64,000 nucleotides of DNA from the NCBI GenBank assembly GCA_007844125.1, contig CM017567.1:32794665-32858664 (forward strand), written 5' to 3'. The position numbers and the translations under genes are program-made. Below are positions 12,901 to 22,539 of the stretch, one piece after another. Position 1 is the first letter of the stretch. Each line of letters begins with the position of its first letter. Below the pieces are notes generated by a model that was not told the origin of the DNA, searched no databases, and saw only the letters and a list, made by a program, of their open reading frames with translations. The DNA comes from Sinonovacula constricta (taxonomy: Eukaryota; Mollusca; Bivalvia; Cardiida; Solecurtidae).

Positions 12901-14385
12901 TAGTATGCTATCTAATTACAACAATATTTCATTTGCTATCTACTACTTTAGAACTATTTTGAGTTTCCAAACTAATCCCCATTTGTACAGACTGAACAGA
13001 TTTGATACATGCTGAATCAAAATGTGATGTTGATCTGTATGTTACTTGCCGTTATACATATTGTATACTTTTCACGCAGTATTATGTCAGTTTAAACCAA
13101 TTTAATAAACAATTGCAAAAAAAACAATGACCGGAAGGAGAACAATTTTCAAACAGCCGGTGCTTCGATAAAAAAGTGTTTCTGTAAAGCAGCTAGTATA
13201 TATATGACGCAGAAAGAGTGAAATGTAAACTCACCAGTGATCGACATTGGATTCGCCATCCAAATCCATGTTTCCCGCCGACATACAAGGCTTGTTTCAT
13301 TCCTCACCAATACTAGTGATTTTGTCCTCCGAAAAAATCCATTGTTGTGAAATCTCGAATGGTAGAAACAAAAATACAAATGACAGAACAACGTTAAATT
13401 GACGGCTGGAAAAAAGTAACAAAAGAACGTTATTAAAATCAAAAGGAGATAATTGCTACAGTAAAACAGTAAAAAATGAAACTAAAGAAAAGGGAAATAA
13501 AACAATAAATTTAATCTGAACTACACAAAAATGTGTCACTTAATTTTTATACAAAATTTACCTATTACAAAAACAAAATATGCGATTTGAAAGCTTTATA
13601 TGTGGCCTTTTGGGTACCAAGAGTTATCCCCCAATACTTGGCTTAAAATGAAAATCCGATTATTGCAACGACCACCATAAGCAACTACAGTAACAATAAC
13701 AAATTAGACTATGCCGTTCGAGGAAACAATCAGGAATAAATGTGCCTAATGTTCATACATCAATTATTTATAAAACTGTCCTTTTTATGTACTTTGACCT
13801 TTGATTAGATCTGTTTTGCTCATGATAATGACATTTAGAACATAAAACAATTTAGTTTATAGAAAAGGTAATATCTTGGATGGTGTTTGTAAAAGATAAC
13901 ATTAACATTTTAGCGACCATTTTTCTAGTATTCTAAAACACTGATAGCGTTGACAAAATGGATATATGTCTATATTTTAAGGTGTTAATACATGAAAGCT
14001 AACGCGTTAGACACGTAATCATATTATTATTAAATTATACGCACAGGCAACAAAACTACTTTCCGCTTAAATCAAAATTTGTATATTTTTGAAATGCATA
14101 AAAATATGCAATAATGTTATCCTATTTTGAAACAAACATACCTAAAATGCCAAAACCTGAAAACAAATATTTGAGAGATGCCCAAAGTTATATAGAAACA
14201 ATTTATGGCTGAAGCTGCCGCTAATCATGCGTCAATTTATGCGCTCTATCAATTTATTTATAGAACATTTCCTAGACGGTTTTCATGTTATGGCTGTGTG
14301 TTAACATAATCACCGGTGTTCACTTCGACAACATTTAATGATTCTCTTTAAATATCTCTCGGTGAAATGCGCAATTACTCGAGGC
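9916..14385. other. AT-rich stretch, no recognised gene
   Basis: Contains a small tandem repeat (aaaacttaaaacttaa) at about 11175-11210. Around 13690-13770 there is a weak resemblance to module J (aacaa..ttagac, caggaataaatgtgc). The 97-aa minus-strand ORF at 13149-13442 shows no recognisable domain or conserved counterpart. Confidence 0.4.
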
Positions 14386-14389
14386 ATGA

Positions 14390-14500
14390 TTTGCAAGATA
14401 ACAGATTAAATTCTCAGCATGCACGCTTTCGCATACGTGGTAAGTTTAATCTTGCTTTCTCTTTATTAAGGCTTTATGATATCCTGTAAAGCAATATAAT
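14390..14500 (+). repeat. module L, copy 1
   Basis: Resembles 44165-44270: gataacagattaaattctc...gtaagtttaatcttgctttctc.ttattaaggcttt. Divergence is high. In the other copy it immediately precedes module K. Confidence 0.4.
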
Positions 14501-15244
14501 CTAATTAGTGAATTAAGAAAACGTTAATCTGAACGCAATTTGCTGAGCCGGTTTGCGTATGCTATATTTATTTAAGCGTTATATTTGCCTCAAATTTAAA
14601 TTTAAATACGTTCAATAAATTCAATAGTATGTGGAGAACGTCGCTTGTAAAAAGAACTTTTGAAAAATTCCTTTTCCTACATATGTATATATGTACATGT
14701 ATTTTCATATATTTGGCATTATATCGTTGTAAATCTTTACATAAAACTGGCATGTGAATACCTTTGTCCTGTGTTTTTTCCTTTTTTATAAATGTTGCAA
14801 GACTAAAAGAATCCTAACAGATTGTCTTATGCGACATATTTTCACTAAAGAGATATTACTTCTGTGGATCTAATATTGGAGGATATAAAAGGCACAAAAT
14901 ACTTCCGTGATTTTTAAGAAAAACGTTAAGATGGCCATTAAAGTTTTGAGTGCTTTGTTAAATACGATCACAACGCCTAAATAATTGATTCTGCTGAAGT
15001 TTTTAGCAGTATGTATCAGTTATCAAATGTGTCTGGGAAAGATAGGTTATTGTAATACATATTGATAATGTTTTTGTGTGAAAAGCGCGCGTTAAACTTC
15101 TATCACCAGATATACTTACTGGATGCCCTGATTTTGTAAAGTTATCTTGCCATCTTACTTTTCCTGTGACGACCTGTACAATGAAGGTAGTATTGATTAC
15201 AAAGATTATGTTCATTTGGAGGGCTACTGCAGTATTCAAGAGAG

Positions 15245-15345
15245 ATGATTTAATTCATTGGAGGACACACTCACAAACGGGTATCCTGGGATCTAAACTA
15301 ACTCCTGGCACGAAATGATAATACTTGAACAAGACAATTAACTTC
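15245..15345 (+). repeat. module N, unit II copy
   Basis: Resembles 32370-32465, sharing the order gaggac.cactca, a gggta/ggata block, ctaaact..ctcctg and cgaaatgata.tacttga.caa. I use N to mark the start of each tandem unit. Neither copy keeps an open reading frame in common. Confidence 0.45.
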
Positions 15346-16236
15346 GCATTATTCTATATAGATAAGCTTGAGTAGATATCGTTGTAGATAAAAGTCGTTA
15401 TGAACCACTACAAAAATAAAAGCTTAAATGATCAATTTTGATTGGTTCTTTAAATACATAATTATTGCTCAATTTAATCTCCTCTTACCCGTTTTAATGC
15501 GTTAACGCCAATTGCAGTTTTATGTGGTACATGCATGCGACTGTAGATAACATTATCAAGACGTATGAATGAATGATAAGGAGATACTTCGTCCCATACT
15601 CCTACTGTGGGTCTAGATTACTACTTTTGTCCCTTGGATATTAAACAATCACATGCTACATAGTAGGTGTGTGTGCAGATTTACATTTTCTATAGCTCTG
15701 TATACTGATGTTCATTTATCAATGCTATCTGACTTATTAATAATGAAACAAGATTAAACCAGTAAGAAATAGCACGCCATTACATACATGGCATGGATTT
15801 GGGATTATGTGCTGAAGTAATATAATGTGAATAAGTAGCACATGATTTGTTTTATCGAACCATTAATACAATACAATCTAATTTAAATCTAAAACAAAAT
15901 GGTCTTTCATTTAGATATATTAGTAAACATAACATTATGCTTCAACTTAAACATAAAGACTGTTCTGTGTAGACAAAGTGTTACTTGTGTTACATATTCA
16001 GCTTGCCAACAAAAATGACTCAATGCGCTATTTACTGTTGGTTTTGTTTATCCTTACGGTCAACAAAATGCGCAAAGTAGCAAAGGAACTGTTTTGAACC
16101 AATATTGCAAGTACTTAATATTGTCAATTTTGCAATTTTCGATTTCAATGATCATAAAAATTATCTTGCAAAAGACAACTAGTAAACGTTTATATCTCTG
16201 GTACTTTCGAATCATTGCAAATCAGGATACTGTTAA

Positions 16237-16366
16237 TGTAGCCGGGTGATAGGGAGAGAATGTGTAAGCGGTCCGGTTAGCTCAGTCGGAAGAGCATTCG
16301 CCATGTTAGCGAAGGGTCCCAGGTTCGAGTCCCGGACTGGCTGCACATTTTTCTCCCTATGTTACA
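16237..16366 (+). repeat. 5' LTR of the TRIM element
   Basis: Begins TGTAGCCGGGTGATAGGGAG and ends CCCTATGTTACA, with TG/CA termini and 9-bp inverted segments inside the ends. A tRNA-like sequence fills 16271-16343. The first 31 bp recur at 16480-16510. Confidence 0.7.
16271..16343 (+). tRNA. tRNA-like sequence inside the LTR (probably not a working tRNA)
   Basis: 73 nt fold into a near-complete cloverleaf. The D stem is GCTC/GAGC, and the anticodon stem TTCGC/GCGAA is perfect with the 7-nt loop CATGTTA. The T arm CCAGG-TTCGAGT-CCCGG has one A-C mismatch. The acceptor stem has one mismatch and two G-U pairs. The loop would give anticodon TGT, but position 33 is A instead of the near-invariant T, arguing against a translationally active tRNA. 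A-box (TAGCTCAGTCGG) and B-box (GGTTCGAGTCC) sequences are good, and TTTTT at 16348-16352 could stop RNA polymerase III. The 60-aa ORF across this region is an artefact. Confidence 0.6.
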
Positions 16367-16383
16367 TTGGCGCCCAACGTAAA
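16367..16383 (+). promoter_or_regulatory. primer binding site, lysine-tRNA type
   Basis: TGGCGCCCAACGT lies one base after the LTR terminus. It matches the complement of the 3' end of tRNA-Lys used to prime reverse transcription by many LTR elements. A GC-rich hairpin (aacgacc-cgc-ggtcgtt, 16382-16398) overlaps its downstream edge. Confidence 0.65.
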
Positions 16384-16442
16384 CGACCCGCGGTCGTTAC
16401 GGTACTCAAGTGTTTGAGTTTGTTATGAGCATACGGTCTGTG

Positions 16443-16462
16443 GAAATTCGAGGACGAATTTC
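16443..16462 (+). promoter_or_regulatory. perfect hairpin before the 3' LTR
   Basis: GAAATTCG-AGGA-CGAATTTC is an 8-bp stem with a 4-nt loop. Similar TTCGAGGACGAA segments lie close to the polypurine tract and 3' LTR in many Gypsy elements. The expected purine tract itself is poor here (ccggggtg). Confidence 0.5.
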
Positions 16463-16479
16463 AAGTTGCCCGGGGTGTT

Positions 16480-16510
16480 TGTAGCCGGGTGATAGGGAGA
16501 GAATGTGTAA
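16480..16510 (+). repeat. 3' LTR start, truncated at 31 bp
   Basis: Identical over 31 bp to 16237-16267, then diverges into unrelated sequence exactly where the tRNA-like insert begins in the 5' LTR. This is either a deletion or evidence that the insert is absent from this LTR. Confidence 0.7.
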
Positions 16511-16769
16511 CACACCTATTAAACATGTAGGCGTGAAATAACAAAGACATTAAGTAGATTGTATCGTACTGTGCTCCATATACATGCTTTATTAAGCCAA
16601 ATATATACTTTTTGTATGAACCACCTAAATAATTAATGTAAGTATAGTATGTCGTCTGAACCGTTCCTGTTTGTGCCATGCAGCAATTATGTCCAGTGGA
16701 ACAGCGATTACATTTTGACAAGCCAAGAAGTTGTGCTTTAAAATGCTGGATGTTATAATAATATAATAT

Positions 16770-16910
16770 AACCTAATATTGGTTTTGTATTGAATGTAAA
16801 AGATATCCATTACATGCACCCTTTTATAGATGTGCTTAAAAGATTCTTTCGTAAGTATGCAATCATTAAATCTATTTCAGTAAGTTAGCATCAGTTATGT
16901 CTAATTACTA
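16770..16910 (+). repeat. module H, unit II copy
   Basis: Resembles 48590-48745: ttttgtattgaa...catgcacc.ttttatagatgt...gattctttcgtaa...tcagtaagttagcatc...attacta. It lies about 1.5 kb before module G; the other copy lies about 1.1 kb before its own G. Confidence 0.5.
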
Positions 16911-16912
16911 AT

Positions 16913-17215
16913 CCGACCACACCTAGTAGGGCAATCGGCAGAGCGTCGGCTCAAGATGCGGGATGTCCCGCCTTCGATCCCTGGCCGCGGAATACAAAAG
17001 TTGTTAAAATGGTAGTGACAAAACTCCCTTGCTAACGCTTAAGCAAATATAGTTCCACGACTGACTGTCTCAGGAGAAATTTTAGCTAGGTGGGGTATTT
17101 TGGAATGGTATTCACGGCATGCTGTACATAGTGAAGACAGCACTATATCTGCATCAAGTGGACACTGTCTCAAGGTAACTGAAATAATGCTGATGGAAGG
17201 ATAAATCTAGTATAC
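16913..17215 (+). mobile_element. tRNA-derived SINE, family B
   Basis: The head shows gggcaatcggcagagcgtcg (A-box region) and gccttcgatccc (degenerate B box, near 16970-16981). The body shares ttgttaaaatggtagtg, ctcccttgctaacg, cacggcatgctgtaca, gcagcactatatctgc and caagtggacac with 28089-28405. It inserted directly after module H. Confidence 0.8.
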
Positions 17216-17324
17216 AAACGAACAATAATTACTAATTCTGTTATCGTGTATATGTGGTTATTGTGAGTTTTGGCAGAGACTGACAAGAGTCAATAGGTAA
17301 ATAACAAAAAGCCCTAACACTGAT

Positions 17325-17505
17325 AATTAAATTTTAACTACTTACTGCAGGCAAACAGGGTAAATGTTAATGTGACAGAACACAGGGACGAGACATGACA
17401 CACACACAAGAACAAACAAGCAATTACCGCATTGTAAAAATAACTAGTAATGAAATAAACTATAAATAATGTACACCATGTACAGAAGATATAAGTCTCA
17501 AGTCC
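17325..17505 (+). repeat. dispersed repeat R1 fragment
   Basis: gcaaacagggtaaatgttaa, acacagggacgagacatgac and caattaccgcattg match 29110-29200. The following conserved half of R1 is missing. The preceding ataggtaaataacaaaa also matches 29030-29050. Confidence 0.6.
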
Positions 17506-18285
17506 CTTAAGACAATGTGGAGATAGTAAAGATAACTTTTGACATCTTTATAGTTTATTTTGCAATTTGAGAAGAATTTTTACGCTTATAAGAAACGCAA
17601 GCAAATGATTATAAGGGTAATTGTCTATTGTATACCTTGACAAATGTTTTCAGTAAAGTAATTTCCATTTATAATCTTAATTAAAAAACTGGATCATAGC
17701 TTTATTAAGTGATTATACGTACTCGCTTCTTGTAAAACCCCTTCCAAATAAAAGTGTCTGCCAATAAAAGGGAATATAGAATATCAAAAATGTGTATACA
17801 CAATTACATATTTTGAAGGCGCAGCAAAATTGTATGGTAGGTTAACATACGGTAGAAATAATGCTTTGTCTTTCTAATGAAAGAAACAAACAGTTGTTTT
17901 TCGACTGTATATTCTTTATGTGATAACAACTTTTAATATTTTAGATAATTTATACTGGTTAAAGACAGCCATAATAATGGAGTTTGTAAATGTACTATTT
18001 GTTTATTTTAAATCTCAAAAGTAATATGTCACTAGTTTTAGGATAATTAAAGTATGATCCATAATGTATTTAAAGGCAAACAAATTAAGTCTTTTATTTC
18101 AATTTCATGTTTAATTACGGCAAGGCTTGAGTACGATTTTCAATATTCTGCAACTGTATGTCCAAAGTTGAACAGAAGGCCTTGTCCATTTGGTTATTGG
18201 AACTTTACAATCCGTATTCAAACATGGTGTTGATATAAAAATTCCTAGACTAAATTTCCTGGCAATACCAGCATCTTTATTTACA
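17506..18285. other. AT-rich, no recognised gene
   Basis: Weak resemblance of 17800-17830 (tacatattttgaaggcgcagc) to 49035-49060 fits the tandem array but is not decisive. Confidence 0.35.
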
Positions 18286-18289
18286 GCTG

Positions 18290-18465
18290 TTCGATAGCTT
18301 GTTTCGCAATATAGTTGCTTGTTTTGTATGTAAGCATATCTTGATTGGCATTGTCAGTTTACCGTCCTTGTCTTGTTGCATTAATTCGAAATTTGTAGCT
18401 AGCCGCATATCCATACATTATCTTTAGTGACGATAAAAATGTGTATATTGATAGTCTTGTTACGT
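18290..18465 (+). repeat. module G, unit II copy
   Basis: Shares gcttgtttcgcaatata, ttgattggcattgtcagttt, gtcttgtt...aattcgaaat and ccgcatatccat with 49665-49860, and the latter part with 33800-33885. No open frame is shared. Confidence 0.55.
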
Positions 18466-18951
18466 TTGTATTTTTATGAGGGCAATAACGCAAAAAATAT
18501 AAATCTTACGATGTTAAATGAATGTATGTCAAAGTGTTAAACTATTTTGCCGATTATTCGCATATCTTTTGCAATACAAGGTATGATGGTAAATAGTTGA
18601 ATAGGTAAGAGGTTAATACCTTCTATCAACTATATCTTCATGAGTTACACACATAATACACAATAACACAAGCTAATTCACACAACCGACGTCTTGTCAC
18701 AATGTTCCTTTTCACATATAACGGCCAGAAATATAGTGGTTCTGGCACAGTTAGATATATACAAAGATTCACAAATAGGATATCGTCTCTGGTTGAAGTT
18801 CACAAAATGTTGAGCGCAGTTATTTGTAGTTAAACGTAGTAAAACGTTTTCAAATTAAAAGACAATAAATACTGACGTCGCCATTAGTTTCACAAAGCTT
18901 TATGACATTGTTGTGTAAAAATATCATTGCATCTTAACACAATCGCAATTT

Positions 18952-19385
18952 TCAACATTTTCGGAACTGCCACGAGCATAACCAATGCCCTTTACTGAGT
19001 TGAGGAAATGCACTCTGCAGTAAATCATTTAACAAAACGAGGAGACCTCGGCCCAGACAAGTTCTTTTAAGCTGTCACTGTGGCAAAGGCATTGGATCTG
19101 CAGAGTCAACTAAGAGTTATGTCTCCAGTTGTGAGTTCAATGTTATATTTTGAACTTAAACCGTAACTGGAATTAATTCTAATTTAAAAAGAACGGCGGC
19201 TAGGATGTCGGCACGATGCAAAGTTCCAGCCAAATCTTTATATGGAAGCACGCTCCTTTAGCTGAGAGTATAGCTTTGTGTTAACGAACTTGTGTGTGTT
19301 TTGAATCCTGTTGTCGTGATTTGGTGGTGAAAAATAATCTCGCTGATTTCACGACTTGATGAGAGTGCTAAATGATCTTCTTAGG
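18952..19385 (+). repeat. module F, unit II copy
   Basis: About 430 bp collinear with 34945-35385 and 50690-51110. Landmarks are cggaactgc, aaatcatttaacaaaac, gctgtcac.gtggcaaaggcat, ggctggatgtcg-like, ttccagcca, tgttttgaatcctg and aatctcgctgatttc. The 5' half carries a decayed exon, annotated separately. The 3' half is as conserved as the exon but not coding. Confidence 0.65.
18962..19152 (+). pseudogene. GDNF-receptor/GAS1-like domain exon, decayed
   Basis: In one frame the segment reads RNC..HNQC, then an in-frame TGA, then GNALCSKSFNK, a VLLSCHCGKG core, and ..SYVSSCEF before a stop at 19150-19152. The spacing of C-x-C, the AE pair and the closing SC.F resembles the C-terminal half of a GDNF/GAS1 domain (family form LLFCPC...CAERRR...SCSYE). 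This domain makes up co-receptors for GDNF-type ligands at the cell surface. The internal stop and a mutated acceptor (ttttcaa where copy 4 has ttttcag) mark it as broken. The family call rests on my reading of a cysteine pattern, not a search. Homologous segments lie at 34948-35101 and 50696-50888. Confidence 0.4.
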
Positions 19386-21765
19386 TGATGATTCTTGAAT
19401 GATAAGTATAAAACAAACTAAGTTGTACCACCTATAGTTAATAGTCCTGCATATACGGCTATATCGTTCTGGAATTAGCAGCTGTTGATGTTTGCTTCTT
19501 ACTGAAGGTAGGTCATTTATTCAGTGTCAAATATTTTCATTTTTATCTTTACTTATCAAGCTTTATGCTCTCATCTATTTAATGTGTATCTGTTTAAAAG
19601 TGACTTTAAATTTACACTGCTAAAACAAGTAGAGTGAACAAGAAAGTACAAACCAATTAAATCGCTTAAAGTTGTTTTTACATATTCTTGTCAATATGTC
19701 AGACACAAATTTATCATTATATAAAACACATTGATGCTGTTATGTGAATGCATATCAAATGACACTGCAAATGACATGTGTTTGGAAAAGTTGTAATACG
19801 CATTTGTATATTTAAGTTACATGCATGGACTATTATACAGACTATCGCTATGCTTTATTTATAATAAAATTACGCCGAGATTTTAATACTGTTAAATGAA
19901 GAGTATGTTTCCACTTTTATACAAAAAAAGACGACAGTTTTCTTAACGCAAGTACACTGTTTGTTATGAAAGTGAGAGACTCTCTGAATTGGATAAATTT
20001 ATGAATGATGGAAAGAGAGATTTATCAGATCGATATCGTCCTTGCAAATTAACTGTAATAATGAATGTTTAATTTGCTGATTGCGTAGGATTTGAAGCTT
20101 GAACTGTTAAAGGTAACTCATTTATATCACTTTCTGTCAAGAAAATCAACTGTCTGTGTATACATAATAATTGGACAAATCTTTATGAATATTTGTGCAT
20201 TTAGTAAAACTGATTAATCAACAAATGTAGGAGACAGTAGATATGATGTTCAAAGCTTTAGTAAAGTTATTAAATGCAATGTAATGAACGGATTAATTGG
20301 CGATATATTTTATCATTGATTATGTTAAATCCATCAACGTTGGTTACATAATTGTAATTACTTTTTAAAGTTAAATTTGAACTATATTTAATTGAATACG
20401 AATAACTCCTCTTAGGTTCTGAAAGACGAGTTAACAACGGCTCTAAACAATGTTACCTTAATGTTACTTCATGACTATAATGTTGTTTATCTTCCCTCTT
20501 TGTGCTGTACACTTTGTTTGGTGCAAAATATTTATTCAAGAGATATACACTGCCATATTTGGCAAAACAGCGGGTTCGTTGATGAGCGCATCATAATTGA
20601 GTCGGCTGTAACAATGCCCAAGATAAATGGTTCTTTCTTAGATGCGCTATCATTCGTGTGGGTTTCGAGTCAGTGTGGTTAAAAAAGTGTGTGTTTAATA
20701 ATTATTGACAGGTTAGTAATGCTTGCATGTGTCGCACTACTTTTAATAGGTAGTCTTGTCATTTTTCTGATTCTTTGTGTAACGAAGTAACGTGCAAAAA
20801 TGCATTTTTCAATTGAAAATAGTACATAAGCTAAACATGTTTTGACACACTTATCCTCATACCCTGATAATTAGTTCACATAACGTTTGTTTCGACAGTC
20901 TTTATTGTGACAGCACATTGATATGAACTCATTTCATTTGAATCAAATATCTGCAAAACACCTTTACACGCTAAGTGTCACCTTTTCACGATCTTAAATA
21001 TGTTCCAATATTTAGGTTGTTGCTAAAGTATGTAATACAATTGCAGAAAATGTCATTTAAATGGGATGTGATTATGACTTTGGTTTCAATTTTTTATAAT
21101 ATGTTCAAATATAATACAACTCCAACTACATACTTTCTGTTTTTTGGCTCATATTTAAAAAAAAAACACGACATTTTAAGAATATATTTCTTTGTCATCA
21201 CCCATTCATCTTGCAGGATGATGTTCCGTTTACAATCCGAGAAAACGACTTCAAACGGTGTCAAACGCGACAAATTCATATAGCGTTCGTTTTTATTATT
21301 GTTAAAAGTGTGCACTGTACACATCAACATTTGCCGATGCTACCTCATATTTTATTCTAAAAATTTATCATATAACATGCCTTGCATGGTGATATACTGT
21401 TTGCTGCAAGATATTGCCTTAATATCAAATGAACATTATTTGACTTGCTTTAAGTTTCAGGATTGAATGATTAATACAAAAATGAACACAATCTGCTGAG
21501 AAACGACGGTATGGCATTGGTTTGACATAGTCTAATCTTTAGGCTGTCTTACGTGATAATATACTGTCTGCCAACAGACAATGATTCCTTAAAAGATGCC
21601 AGACAAGTGTTAAACATGGTATTGGTAGGCATACGACTTCGCGTTCATATATAATATTTAAGGATGGAACAGATTGCTTCTAAAATAGTACATTTTAATT
21701 CATATACGCACAGAAAATATTTTAAGTAGACGAGGGCATTATTGGTACAGAAACAACAACAACAC
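19386..21765. other. no recognised gene
   Basis: AT-rich with scattered ORFs of 60-100 aa on both strands, overlapping each other and without domain or splice support. Confidence 0.4.
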
Positions 21766-21767
21766 AA

Positions 21768-21800
21768 ATACTACTACTACTAGTACTACATAATGTACTG

Positions 21801-21868
<68 letters not shown>

Positions 21869-21869
21869 G
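21768..21869. repeat. (TAC)n microsatellite
   Basis: Nearly perfect ctactactac repeat with a short taatgtactg interruption, followed by (ATA)n at 21879-21891. Confidence 0.9.
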
Positions 21870-22132
21870 GTTTTGATAATAATAATAATACGTTACGACC
21901 ATGGACTAAAGAGATCTCACTGTGAGTGCATGACTAGTCATTTCTTTTTTAATTATTTATAGAGAGCACTGCGTATACATTTAGTTGCTAATTTCACCTG
22001 CAAACAAAAAAAAAATGGGGATATAGTTGTTATTCCGCAGATATGTTGATGACATTGTTAAAACATCTTAAATCCCCAACAACTAAAACGGTGAGATGCT
22101 CTGTTTTCAGATGTTTGATGAGATCAGTAATT

Positions 22133-22180
22133 TATCCGAATTACTGTATATCCGAATTAGTGTATATCCGAATTACATTT
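22133..22180. repeat. 16-bp tandem repeat, three units
   Basis: The unit atccgaattactgtat is repeated about three times with one substitution. Confidence 0.7.
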
Positions 22181-22326
22181 CTGCACGACAGTTTACGATA
22201 ACCAGGGTTAAAATAAAACTGTAAATACTTATACATTTCAAAACAATAAGTTAATTTATTTTACAAATACACTACACTTTGCAGAACTGGATAGCTGTTG
22301 AGAGTTAACGAAATGTAGATTTGAAG

Positions 22327-22327
<1 letters not shown>

Positions 22328-22392
<65 letters not shown>
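22328..22392. repeat. (GA)n microsatellite
   Basis: About 31 perfect GA units. The RERERE ORF across it is spurious. Confidence 0.95.
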
Positions 22393-22394
<2 letters not shown>

Positions 22395-22539
22395 CTATTC
22401 AGAGAAATATAAACAAAATCTATTCATAGCTTTCGCGCAATTTATTATTCGTAATACTATTACCAATGTAACATTCGTTAAATACATCATTGCACGTTAT
22501 AGACATATCAAATCTGCAGTCAATATTGTGGGAAATTAG

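Larger units (their letters stand above)
16237..16510 (+). mobile_element. TRIM-type miniature LTR retrotransposon with tRNA-bearing LTR
   Basis: A 130-bp 5' LTR runs TGTAG...TTACA (16237-16366), with inverted ends (ATAGGGAGA near the start, TCTCCCTAT near the end). It is followed after one base by TGGCGCCCAACGT (16368-16380), a lysine-tRNA-type primer binding site. The internal region is only 113 bp (16367-16479). It ends with ATTCGAGGACGAATTTC, a segment typical of the sequence just upstream of the polypurine tract in many Ty3/Gypsy elements. A second LTR starts at 16480 and matches the first exactly for 31 bp, then stops at 16510. There is no coding capacity, so movement would depend on an autonomous Gypsy element. 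No target-site duplication is visible, as expected if the 3' LTR is truncated. Confidence 0.75.

Noticed and set aside
13149..13442. Minus-strand ORF of 97 aa
   Set aside because: No domain, signal or splice support, and no conserved counterpart in the window. The length is expected by chance in 64 kb.
16271..16343. Functional tRNA gene (Thr anticodon TGT)
   Set aside because: Position 33 is A, the acceptor and T stems have mismatches, and the sequence is part of an LTR. It is kept only as tRNA-like.
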